Shown piece after piece: positions 22,051-30,092 of a stretch of DNA of 64,000 nt (the first letter of the stretch is position 1; each line of letters opens with the position of its first letter). Under the pieces are notes generated by a model. It searched no databases. It was not told the origin of the DNA and saw only the letters and a program-made list of their open reading frames with translations. The position numbers were made by a program, and so were the translations under genes. Source of the DNA: Treponema sp. (GTDB taxonomy: Bacteria > Spirochaetota > Spirochaetia > Treponematales > Treponemataceae); the NCBI GenBank assembly GCA_017551705.1, contig JAFZLA010000018.1:23799-87798 (forward strand), in the 5' to 3' direction.

Positions 22051-23580
22051 ATGAACGCATTACAGGCAATGAAAATGCAGTTGAACGTGGCTCGTACCGA
22101 GAATGGTGATTTGGCTTATAAGTCTACAGGTTCTGCTTGTCTTGATTTCTTTTCTTTGTGCGGCGGCATGAGAAGAAATCTTGAAGATTTGGACAAGCTT
22201 TTTGCAAAAGCCTATGCGGAGAATCCTGTGGTTGCAATCAAGATTCTTTTTTACATGCGTAACATTCGCGGCGGTCTTGGAGAACGCAACAGTTTTCGCG
22301 TTCTTTTGAAGGAGCTTGCTAAGTTCTATCCGGAAATGGCAAAACAGATTGTTTACGCCGTTCCAGAATATGGACGTTGGGATGACCTTCTTGTTTTGCT
22401 TGATACATCTGTAAAGGATGACGCAATCGCTCTTATTAAGAGTCAGATTGAAAAAGATAAGGAAGCAATGGAGAAGGGTAAAGAAGTCAGCTTACTTGGT
22501 AAGTGGCTTCCTTCTATCAACACTTCTTCTAAAGAAAGTGTTACCAGTGCAAAGATTGTAATGGCAGCTCTTGGAATGAAGGCTGTTGAATACCGTAAGT
22601 TGTGTTCTGCACTTCGTAAGGAAATCAAGATTCTTGAAGATAACCTTCGTCGTAAGGATTACACCTTTGATTATTCAAAGCACCCAAGCCAGGCAATGCT
22701 TCGATATAAGAAGGCCTTTATGCGTAACGATGAGGAACGTTATAAGTCTTTCTTGAACAAGGTTGTTGAGCAGGCAGAGAGGCTTGCCCGCGGCGAAGAG
22801 ATTCCTGAAGAGGAGAGGGTGAAGCTCAATGCTAAGACCCTTTATCCTTATCAGGTTGTCGCGCCTTTTATGAATAGCTATAGCGGATTCAGATTTCTTC
22901 CTGACGAAAAAACTCTTCCGCTTGAAGCGAGCTGGAAGGCATTGGACCGCGGAAACTTTGGTTCCAAGACTATTGTCGTTCGTGACGGCTCTGGTTCTAT
23001 GTATGGAAGCGGAGATTTTGCTGCAATCAATATTGCTACATCTTTGGCTTTGCTTTTTGCAGAACAGCTTGATGGCGCCTATAAGAACAGTTTTGTAACT
23101 TTCAGCTCCAAGCCTGAGTTGATTCAGGTTCCTGATACGGCAGACACGCTAGAAAAGAAGCTAAACTTCATTTCCAAGTTTGACGACTGCTCAAACACCG
23201 ATATAGGCAAGGTTTATCGTCTGTTGCTTGACGTTGCCAAAAGCGGAAATGTTCCTAAGGAAGAAATGATTGAGCGAATTCTTATCATTTCTGACATGGA
23301 GTTTGACTGCTGCTCTTCAAAGGAATCAACCTTTGAGTTCTACAAAAAGGCTTATGAAGAGGCTGGGTACAAACTTCCAGAAATAGTATTCTGGAACGTA
23401 GAGGCCCGTAATACACACCTTCCTGTTACTATTAACGAGAAGGGCGTAAAACTGGTAAGCGGCGCGTCAGCAAACATCTTTGCCGATGTAGTTAGTGGTG
23501 ATCTCAAGGTTGTTACTCCATATGAGTTCATGCTCCAGATGCTTGAGCCATATGCTGAGTTTGACAAATTAGTAGCGTAA
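22051..23580 (+). CDS. Ro60-like TROVE/vWA RNA-binding protein
   Basis: A 509-residue Ro60/Rsr-type protein. An alpha-helical repeat (TROVE-like, DUF2828-type) N-terminus (about residues 1-290, with IKILFYMRNIRGGLGER) is followed by a vWA domain. Its MIDAS is intact: VVRDGSGSM (D-x-S-x-S), the Thr in SNTDIGK and the Asp in IISDMEFD. Ro proteins bind Y RNAs on the outside of the ring and misfolded RNA ends inside. AAGGAG lies 8 nt before the ATG. Three Y-like RNAs lie upstream and one downstream, strong contextual support. Confidence 0.9.
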   Translation: MNALQAMKMQLNVARTENGDLAYKSTGSACLDFFSLCGGMRRNLEDLDKLFAKAYAENPVVAIKILFYMRNIRGGLGERNSFRVLLKELAKFYPEMAKQIVYAVPEYGRWDDLLVLLDTSVKDDAIALIKSQIEKDKEAMEKGKEVSLLGKWLPSINTSSKESVTSAKIVMAALGMKAVEYRKLCSALRKEIKILEDNLRRKDYTFDYSKHPSQAMLRYKKAFMRNDEERYKSFLNKVVEQAERLARGEEIPEEERVKLNAKTLYPYQVVAPFMNSYSGFRFLPDEKTLPLEASWKALDRGNFGSKTIVVRDGSGSMYGSGDFAAINIATSLALLFAEQLDGAYKNSFVTFSSKPELIQVPDTADTLEKKLNFISKFDDCSNTDIGKVYRLLLDVAKSGNVPKEEMIERILIISDMEFDCCSSKESTFEFYKKAYEEAGYKLPEIVFWNVEARNTHLPVTINEKGVKLVSGASANIFADVVSGDLKVVTPYEFMLQMLEPYAEFDKLVA

Positions 23581-23587
23581 AAAATTA

Positions 23588-23651
23588 AAGGCACGCGCAG
23601 CAATTTCAATAGGAATTGTACCTCAGGGGCTTCCCCTGACGCGCCTTGTCA
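23588..23651 (+). ncRNA. Y-like RNA 4
   Basis: AAGGC and GCG pair with CGC and GCCTT around a 2-nt bulge (AC), followed by the shared GCAGCAA. The interior has two hairpins (CAATT/AATTG and TCAGGGG/CCCCTGA) and no tRNA-like arm. The 3' CTTGT motif is present. It starts 8 nt after the Ro60-like stop codon. Confidence 0.65.
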
Positions 23652-23664
23652 AAAAGACCTGTAC

Positions 23665-23702
23665 GGCCTCCCTGATTTTATCTCAGGGAAGCCTTTTTTT
23701 CG
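23665..23702 (+). terminator. Terminator of the rtcB-Ro60 unit
   Basis: GGCCTCCCTGA and TCAGGGAAGCC form a stem followed by seven T residues. It marks the end of the island's transcription. Confidence 0.8.
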
Positions 23703-23756
23703 AAAAATTATTAGTTAAACTATTGTGACTTGTACCGGAGCGAACGCGGAGACACT

Positions 23757-25301
23757 TTATTTCTTGGAAACGCCGCGCTTAAAACAAAGCTTTAACTTTT
23801 GATTTTTCGACTTAAGCTTTTTCTCTTCATAGCAAACAACACGCTCTTTCATAAGTTCAGAAATCGCTTTTTCTATTGACGAATTAAGTTTTTTGTAATT
23901 CATCTTTTCGACAAGTTCGGAAGTTGGAAGCGAGCCTTCTTTTGCAAGCGTTTCAACTATCAGTTTTTTGATTTCTTCAAATGTTCTTCGCTTTGACGGA
24001 GCCGCATTTTTTATGCCGTTGTTTTTTTGTTTCGCGCCTTCAGGAAGAAAGTCTTTGTGAACGGGAATCTCGACTGTAAAGAATGAACGTTCCTTGTCTG
24101 TCTTAAACTTTGGAAGGCCAGATCCATTGTTCTTTAGCGAACGCAACATCGTTGGAATTCCTGTGTTGCGTCCTTCTATCAATTTCAACTCTTTTAGAAA
24201 ATCGCCGATTCTGCGGTTTCTGTATCGTTTTGAAACAAGACGGCATTTTTTCAAGTTCGCGTCAGTTATTGTTCTGTCAGGCCCCGGCAAACTTGTAATT
24301 TCCATCTTATCCGGCGTCACCATCACGGTTATAGGCTCGCCTATCTGATAGGACTTGTGATAGACTGCGTTGCTTAACGCCTCTTCAACGGCGGGATATG
24401 GATAATTGTAAATTCTGTTCGCTTCCGCCTTGTTCTTTGATTTGCTGATCTTCTCTTTGATGATGTAATTCTTGATATAGTTTAAAGCGTCTTTAAGCTG
24501 GCGATTCAACGGCCCTGTAAAAATTTTTTCTGTCATCCCCTCACCGGTAGGATCGGGCTTGTCAACTACTTCTATTCTGGCATAAGGAAAAAAAGCGTCC
24601 GGTTTGTCGTTAAAGAACATCAAACCGACATTCAAAGGCTTTCTCAACTCTGGCGGACCGCCAATAATCCTCATATCGGTTCCTATTTCCTCAACGGAGC
24701 GCGAAAACGAATCTTGAACCAACTCGCTTTCAACTTCGGACAAGAATTCTTGTATCAAACTTGCCTTTAAATCAAAGACTTTGGCGCTGTAGTTCATCCG
24801 ATCGTCGTAGGGGATTGAATTGGCCAACAGCATCAATTCCTTTTCTTCAAGTTTGTTCGCGCGAATTGTATTTGACATTTTTCTGATGTAATACGCGTGT
24901 TCGCGCCGCGTATTTTTGGGAGCGTAAACTTGAACAGGCGCTTTGTACGGCCGAGCTTCTCCGCCAGGGCACCAAAGAACTATGATTTCTTTTCCTTCAA
25001 ATTGGGTTTGCTCAACGATTGGAATATATCGCGGCTCTATCAAGTTGCAGCATTGCAAAAGCTCTTTGTTTATGGTGTCGATTGAGCTCTTTTTTAAGCC
25101 TGAGATTGGCAGTTTTGGCATTCCATTTTTTTCCTCAATACCAATGACGATGTAGCCGCCACCCCAGTTATCTATGTCATTTGCGAAAGCGCAAATTGAA
25201 TGAACTATGCTTTCAGGATTCCAATCCCTTTTGTAATCAATTCTTGTGTTTTCAACTACTTGCTGTCTAATTAAAGAATCAACGCTGATAGGCAAGGCCA
25301 T
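23757..25301 (-). CDS. AlbA_2/HATPase-type putative transcriptional regulator
   Basis: A 514-residue protein with the architecture of COG2865 regulators. It has an N-terminal AlbA_2 (schlafen-like) domain (ESIVHSICAFANDIDNWGGGYIVIGIEE), a C-terminal RecG-like HATPase_c_4 region (YPAVEEALSNAVYHKSY... EITSLPGPDR) and a final winged-helix segment. Such proteins are common next to defence and mobile regions; their function is unclear. The start has GGGGGAAG upstream. An inverted-repeat operator at 25330-25368 suggests autoregulation. Confidence 0.82.
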   Translation of the reverse strand: MALPISVDSLIRQQVVENTRIDYKRDWNPESIVHSICAFANDIDNWGGGYIVIGIEEKNGMPKLPISGLKKSSIDTINKELLQCCNLIEPRYIPIVEQTQFEGKEIIVLWCPGGEARPYKAPVQVYAPKNTRREHAYYIRKMSNTIRANKLEEKELMLLANSIPYDDRMNYSAKVFDLKASLIQEFLSEVESELVQDSFSRSVEEIGTDMRIIGGPPELRKPLNVGLMFFNDKPDAFFPYARIEVVDKPDPTGEGMTEKIFTGPLNRQLKDALNYIKNYIIKEKISKSKNKAEANRIYNYPYPAVEEALSNAVYHKSYQIGEPITVMVTPDKMEITSLPGPDRTITDANLKKCRLVSKRYRNRRIGDFLKELKLIEGRNTGIPTMLRSLKNNGSGLPKFKTDKERSFFTVEIPVHKDFLPEGAKQKNNGIKNAAPSKRRTFEEIKKLIVETLAKEGSLPTSELVEKMNYKKLNSSIEKAISELMKERVVCYEEKKLKSKNQKLKLCFKRGVSKK

Positions 25302-25310
25302 TTATCTTCC

Positions 25311-25374
25311 CCCATTAACATACCCCATTAACATACCCCATTGTGAAAAAAGAGTAAAGGGGTATGTTGAATAT
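25311..25374. promoter_or_regulatory. Operator-like repeats between divergent genes
   Basis: CCCATTAACATACCCC occurs twice in tandem (25311 and 25324). AACATACCCC at 25330-25339 is repeated inverted as GGGGTATGTT at 25359-25368. It lies upstream of the AlbA_2 regulator. Confidence 0.5.
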
Positions 25375-25447
25375 GAAATTGATTGCGCAACTAAGTTAAC
25401 AAATTCCCCCACTAGCAAAAGCGCGAAAACTGCGCTACAATAGAACT

Positions 25448-26755
25448 ATGCGTTTTACCAGCACCAGAGACAAGAATGTGGACTCCAGCTTTTTGCAGGC
25501 GATTATGGATTGCATGCCGCAGGACGGGGGCTTGTACGTTCCCGAAGGAAACGCGGACTTGCGCCGCTGGATTTTGTACACAAACGAAAAGACGACATTT
25601 GACTCGATTGCGGGCGCGTTGACAAGCGCCTTTATCAATACAGAATTTTCCCCGATCATTTGCGAAACGACGGCGACAAAGGCTTTTCCTTTTGAGCCGG
25701 CGCTTAAGCGGCTGGACCAAAATTTGTTCACGCTGGAACTGTTCAACGGACCAACGGGCTGCCACCGCGACTACGGCATCTCTTTTTTGGCGGCGTGTTT
25801 GGAAACTATCCTGACGCTCAACGGCAAGACAGCAACCTTCCTTGACGTGACCAGCGGACTGCACGGAGCGTCGCTTTGCAGGCAGCTTAGAGGAAAGAGC
25901 AGGCTAAAGTCCGTCTTGATTTATCCAAAAGGAAGCGTACGCGGCTTGGAGCCAAGCGACCTTGTTTGGAACGGGGGGAACGTCTATCCTGTCGAAATCG
26001 ACGGAGACATTTCAGACTGCCGCCGCTTGATTCAAGAAATTTTTAGCGACAGGGAACTTGTTCAAAAATTCAACTTGACCGTCTCGACCACAGCCAACAT
26101 CGGCCGACTTTTGCCGCAAGCGTTTTTTTACACTTACGCATTTTCCAGACTAAAGGACAAAGTGTCGGGCGACATTTACTACGCGATGGCGCCGGGCAAT
26201 TATTCCAACTTGGTGGCGGGCCTTTACAGCTGGCGACTTTCGCTCCCCCTGCGCGGCTTTATCGTTCCCACAAGCGGAGCCTTGGGAGCCGACGTAAAAG
26301 GCTATCCCATAATAACGGACTCCCTGGTCAAGATGAACGACCGCCCGCCTGTCAACGCCAGCGACCCCAGCAACTTGGAGCGCTTGGAAGACTTCTTTAC
26401 CGACTACTCGGCGATGATAAAAAGCTTTATCTATCCCGCAAAGGTTGACCAGGCCGCCGCCGAAAAAGCCGCGCAAGAATTGTACAAAAACTACGACATT
26501 ATCGCCGACGCGGAGACCGCGCAAGCGTACGCCGCCGCAAAAATAAAGAAAGACCTAAACGACGGCTCGGGCGACGCGGTTGTGTTGATTCAGCGCGACC
26601 ATCCGGCTTATTCGGCGGACTTTGTCCAACATTCGCTTGGAGAAAAAATCGCCGTTCCACAAAACATACAGGAAGTTTTGGCTCCCTTTGACTTAAAGAA
26701 GCCGCTTGCAAAAACAAAGCAAGACTTAGTCAAGATTTTGGAGCAAGTCCAATAA
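25448..26755 (+). CDS. Threonine-synthase-like protein lacking the PLP lysine
   Basis: The whole length (435 residues) aligns with ThrC in order: LELFNGPT, LYVPEG near the N-terminus, YPKGSVRGLE, NIGRLLPQ. Key residues are changed, however. The PLP lysine in (H)GPTxAFKDFG is Arg here (NGPTGCHRDYG, about residue 107), the TSGDTG cofactor-phosphate loop is TSGLHG, and GNFG is GNYS. It therefore cannot form the normal internal aldimine and is probably a pseudoenzyme with another role. The -10 TACAAT ends 6 nt before the ATG, so it is probably leaderless. Its 3' end overlaps the convergent HAD gene by 30 nt. Confidence 0.8.
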   Translation: MRFTSTRDKNVDSSFLQAIMDCMPQDGGLYVPEGNADLRRWILYTNEKTTFDSIAGALTSAFINTEFSPIICETTATKAFPFEPALKRLDQNLFTLELFNGPTGCHRDYGISFLAACLETILTLNGKTATFLDVTSGLHGASLCRQLRGKSRLKSVLIYPKGSVRGLEPSDLVWNGGNVYPVEIDGDISDCRRLIQEIFSDRELVQKFNLTVSTTANIGRLLPQAFFYTYAFSRLKDKVSGDIYYAMAPGNYSNLVAGLYSWRLSLPLRGFIVPTSGALGADVKGYPIITDSLVKMNDRPPVNASDPSNLERLEDFFTDYSAMIKSFIYPAKVDQAAAEKAAQELYKNYDIIADAETAQAYAAAKIKKDLNDGSGDAVVLIQRDHPAYSADFVQHSLGEKIAVPQNIQEVLAPFDLKKPLAKTKQDLVKILEQVQ

Positions 26756-27376
26756 TTGGTCAAAGCGGTCAATCCGCGCGTCAAATTTTTGGACGCTTCC
26801 AAAGCCGTAACTAGCCCAAACAAATTTTACTCCTGCCTCACGGCAAGCGTCCGCGTCGCCTTGAGTGTCGCCGACATAAACCGGCGCCTTTATTGAATTC
26901 CGTTCCACCAAAAGACGAATATTGTCTGCCTTGCATTTCTTTGTGTCGCCGTAACATTCGTGGTCACGAATAAAATTTTCGATTAAATTTTTGCGCATCG
27001 TAAGCTCGATGTAGCCGCTCTGGCAGTTTGAGACGATGTAAAGGCCAAAGCGCTCCGAAAGTTTTTGTATCGTTTCGCGAACGGCTGGGTAAGTTATGTC
27101 GTCTTGGTTTTGCGCCAGAGCGATTTGTTCCTGCCTGCAACATTCTTTCATCAAAACATTTTTTTGTTCTTGGGTAAGCGCCGGCCACAAGTCGTCTGCG
27201 ATGGCGTTCATCGTCTTTCCAAATTCTTTTTGCAAGAGCGCGGGATTTGTCTTTGGGGCGGGATAGCCCAAATCGTCAATGGCCTTGTTCCACGCGCCAG
27301 ACACCACGCCTGTCGTGTTCCACAAGGTTCCGTCTATGTCCAATATGATTCCGTCGGTTTTAATTTTTGAATCCAT
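26726..27376 (-). CDS. HAD-family phosphatase (Gph/PGMB-like)
   Basis: A 216-residue haloacid-dehalogenase hydrolase. Motif I is DIDGTLW with both Asp, motif II is IVSNCQ, and motif IV is VGDTQGDADA. The helical cap between motifs I and II fits phosphoglycolate-phosphatase/beta-phosphoglucomutase-like enzymes. The substrate cannot be deduced. It is convergent with the threonine-synthase-like gene and divergent from trxB. Confidence 0.88.
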   Translation of the reverse strand: MDSKIKTDGIILDIDGTLWNTTGVVSGAWNKAIDDLGYPAPKTNPALLQKEFGKTMNAIADDLWPALTQEQKNVLMKECCRQEQIALAQNQDDITYPAVRETIQKLSERFGLYIVSNCQSGYIELTMRKNLIENFIRDHECYGDTKKCKADNIRLLVERNSIKAPVYVGDTQGDADACREAGVKFVWASYGFGSVQKFDARIDRFDQLLDLLQNLD

Positions 27377-27400
27377 TCCGCGATGATAGAATAAAAGCGA

Positions 27401-27429
27401 TTGAAAAGCAATAGCCCTTTCAGTATAAT
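27401..27429 (+). promoter_or_regulatory. trxB promoter
   Basis: TTGAAA, 17 bp, TATAAT. The -10 ends 6 nt before the ATG. GGAAGA lies in that gap, so a very short leader or a leaderless start are both possible. Confidence 0.65.
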
Positions 27430-27435
27430 GGAAGA

Positions 27436-28383
27436 ATGAGCGAAAATGTCCAAAACGAATTTGACTTTATTTCTGTCGGAGCGGGAGCGGCCGGCTTGGC
27501 GGCGGTTCAATACGCGGCTCGGTCGGGCCTAAGCGCGCTGGCCTTGGACATTTCGATGGCGGGCGGCCAAGTTCTAAAAATCGCGGGGCTCGAAAACTAT
27601 CCCGGCGTTTTTCCCGCCGCAAACGGCTACGCGCTAATCCAAACCATGCAGGAACAAGCCAAAGCCTTTGGCGCGGAGGTCGCAAGCGCGCAAGTAAAAT
27701 CGATAGACAAAATTCAAAATAAATTCAAGCTTGAAACCAGCAAGGGCCAATACTTTGCCAAGGCCGTCGTTTTGGCAACCGGAGCCGAGCACAGAAAGTT
27801 GAACGTCCCGGGCGAAAAAGAATTTGAAGGCCGCGGCGTAAGCTACTGCGCGGTTTGCGACGGCCCGCTTTTTAGAAACAAAACAATTTTTGTAGTGGGC
27901 GGAGGAGACGCGGCTTGCGACGAAGCCAACTATCTTTCGCAGCTGGCCGACAAAGTTTATTTGGTCCACCGCCGCGACCAATTGCGCGCGCAAAAAGCCG
28001 TGGCCGACCGCGTTTTGGCCAATCCCAAAATCTCGGTATTGTGGAACAGCGTCGTCACCCAAATCTTGGGCGAACAAAAAATCTCCGCCGTCGTTTTGCA
28101 AAACACGCAAACTGGCGCGACAACACAAATGCCTTGTGACGCGCTTTTTGTAAGCGTTGGAATGGTTCCTCAAACGGAGCTGCTTTCTATGCTAAAAACT
28201 GACCCGGCCGGCTACATCGTCACCGACGAAAAAATGCAGACAGCCATTCCCGGCCTTTACGCGGCTGGCGACGTTCGCTCAAAGCCTTTCCGCCAAGTTG
28301 TCACAGCCGTAAGCGACGGAGCGATCGCGGCCTACGAAGCGGCGGCCTACATCCGCGCTCTTGAACAAGGCGGCGCAAAATGA
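27436..28383 (+). CDS. trxB: Thioredoxin reductase
   Basis: A flavoprotein that reduces thioredoxin with NADPH. FAD motif GAGAAGLAAVQYA, redox-active CAVCDG, NAD(P) motif VVGGGDAACDEA and C-terminal AAGDVR are all present in 315 residues. Its stop overlaps the next gene by 4 nt (ATGA), the first of two such links in a three-gene operon. Confidence 0.95.
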   Translation: MSENVQNEFDFISVGAGAAGLAAVQYAARSGLSALALDISMAGGQVLKIAGLENYPGVFPAANGYALIQTMQEQAKAFGAEVASAQVKSIDKIQNKFKLETSKGQYFAKAVVLATGAEHRKLNVPGEKEFEGRGVSYCAVCDGPLFRNKTIFVVGGGDAACDEANYLSQLADKVYLVHRRDQLRAQKAVADRVLANPKISVLWNSVVTQILGEQKISAVVLQNTQTGATTQMPCDALFVSVGMVPQTELLSMLKTDPAGYIVTDEKMQTAIPGLYAAGDVRSKPFRQVVTAVSDGAIAAYEAAAYIRALEQGGAK

Positions 28384-30092
28384 AACTTTTTGCAAGCCTA
28401 AAAACGCCGCGCCGCTTTTTTACCTTAGCGCTTTTCATTGCCTCAACGCTGGTCGCCCCGCGCGCCGCGCTCGCGCAAAACGACATAAACTTTTGGAGCG
28501 ACTACCCCAACGAAGAGCTTGCCGACGCGCTTGTCGCCCGAATGAGCGACGAAGAATTGTATTCGCAAATCCTTATGTTCGGCTGGGCGGGCGCGGAGCC
28601 TAGCGAACTGTTGAACGAATGGGTTTTGGCGCGCGGCTTGGGAAGCGTAAAAGTTTTTGGCTGGAACACCGACAACACTACGCTTGTGGCGCGCTCGGTA
28701 AAGGCGCTGCAAGAAAAAGCCCAGCGCCGCAAATTGCAAATTCCGCTTTTTGTCGCCACCGACCAAGAGGGCGGCTGGATCCGCCACGTAAAGGGCAACA
28801 CCAGCATCACGCCCGGAAACTTGGCCATCGGCGCCAGCGGCTATCCTTACGACGCTTATTATTCGGGCTACTACATAAACCGAGAAATCGCCGCGCTTGG
28901 AATCAACATGAACTTCGCGCCGACAATCGATTTGTACACCGACAAAAATTCTTCGATAATTGGAACCCGTTCCTTTGGCGAGAACGCTCGCGACGCGGGA
29001 ATCCTTGGAGCGGCCTGGGCAAAGGGCTGCCTTGACGCTGGCGTAATTCCGACTGCAAAACATTTTCCCGGCCACGGCGACACGCAAAACGACTCGCACA
29101 TTTTTTTGCCAAGCATAAACATCGACCAAAAAACTTTCGAAAACCGCGAGCTTGTTCCTTTTAAATATTTGATAAAGAACGACGTTCCCGCCATAATGAG
29201 CGGCCACCTAAGCTTTCCGCAACTTCGTCCCAACGGAGAGCCGGCCAGTTTGAGCGAATATTTTTTGACGGACATTTTGCGAAAGCAGCTTGGCTACAAG
29301 GGCTTGATAATCACCGACGACATGATGATGAACGGAGCCACGATGTACGCGGGCTCTGTTTCGCGCGCCTTTAAGATGGCGATCGACGCGGGCAACGACA
29401 TCGTGATTTCTTCGACAACCGCGCAGCTTGACGAGCTCCTTTGGACAAACGTCTTGGCCTCGATGAAGCGCGACCCCGAATTTAAAAAGAAAGTTGTGAC
29501 CGCCGCGCGCCGCGTAATTCTTTCAAAACTAAATTACTACAAAGGAAAGAACACCGCTCCCCTCTACCCAGACGAAAATGCGATTGACCAGCGCATTCCT
29601 GACAAAGAAGGCCAAAAATTTTTCCTTGACCAAGCCTGCCGCTCGATTACCGCCGCGCGCAAAAAGTCGCTTCCGTTCACACGCGAAAGCGCCGGAAAAG
29701 TTTTGCTTTGCGGAAGCGAGCCGCAATTCTTTAAGGCTGGAAAAGAGCGCTGGCCGTCAAGCGGCGAGTTCCGCTTTAACTACGCGCTTGGACCAAACGA
29801 AACGCAATGGGCCGCCCAAAACATTCCGCAGACGGCGCAGGCCTACGACACAATCATAATGTGCGTGGCAGACCAAAATTCAGCGGCGGTCGCAAGGGCG
29901 CTAAAGCCGCTTGCCGGCCGCGGAAAAAAGATTGTGATTTTTGCGATTATGTCGCCGGTGTTGGTTGACGACTTTGACTGGGCTGACACAGTTCTGTTAG
30001 GCTACAGCTATTCGCCCTACGCGCTTGAGGCGCTTGTGGGAGCGGCCGCCGGCGAATTTGACCCGCCAGGAGCGGAACCGATTTCAAAATGA
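28380..30092 (+). CDS. Exported GH3 beta-N-acetylhexosaminidase-like protein
   Basis: A glycoside hydrolase family 3 enzyme of the NagZ class. A signal peptide (residues 1-32, ending AALAQ) is followed by the TIM barrel with TDQEGGWIRHV, the NagZ signature KHFPGHGDT (catalytic His/Asp loop) and ITDDMMMNGA with the nucleophile Asp. It has an extra C-terminal domain of about 170 residues beyond plain NagZ. It probably cleaves GlcNAc from peptidoglycan fragments in the periplasm. It is coupled to trxB upstream and the FAD protein downstream by ATGA overlaps. Confidence 0.9.
   Translation: MKLFASLKTPRRFFTLALFIASTLVAPRAALAQNDINFWSDYPNEELADALVARMSDEELYSQILMFGWAGAEPSELLNEWVLARGLGSVKVFGWNTDNTTLVARSVKALQEKAQRRKLQIPLFVATDQEGGWIRHVKGNTSITPGNLAIGASGYPYDAYYSGYYINREIAALGINMNFAPTIDLYTDKNSSIIGTRSFGENARDAGILGAAWAKGCLDAGVIPTAKHFPGHGDTQNDSHIFLPSINIDQKTFENRELVPFKYLIKNDVPAIMSGHLSFPQLRPNGEPASLSEYFLTDILRKQLGYKGLIITDDMMMNGATMYAGSVSRAFKMAIDAGNDIVISSTTAQLDELLWTNVLASMKRDPEFKKKVVTAARRVILSKLNYYKGKNTAPLYPDENAIDQRIPDKEGQKFFLDQACRSITAARKKSLPFTRESAGKVLLCGSEPQFFKAGKERWPSSGEFRFNYALGPNETQWAAQNIPQTAQAYDTIIMCVADQNSAAVARALKPLAGRGKKIVIFAIMSPVLVDDFDWADTVLLGYSYSPYALEALVGAAAGEFDPPGAEPISK

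Noticed and set aside
13857..23756. Attachment-site direct repeats at the island ends
   Set aside because: I found no matching direct repeats at both edges and no integrase gene, so the island cannot be called an integrated element from this sequence alone.
28443..29207. 254-codon minus-strand frame inside the GH3 gene
   Set aside because: It lies wholly within a gene with clear catalytic motifs and has no ribosome-binding site or recognisable domain.
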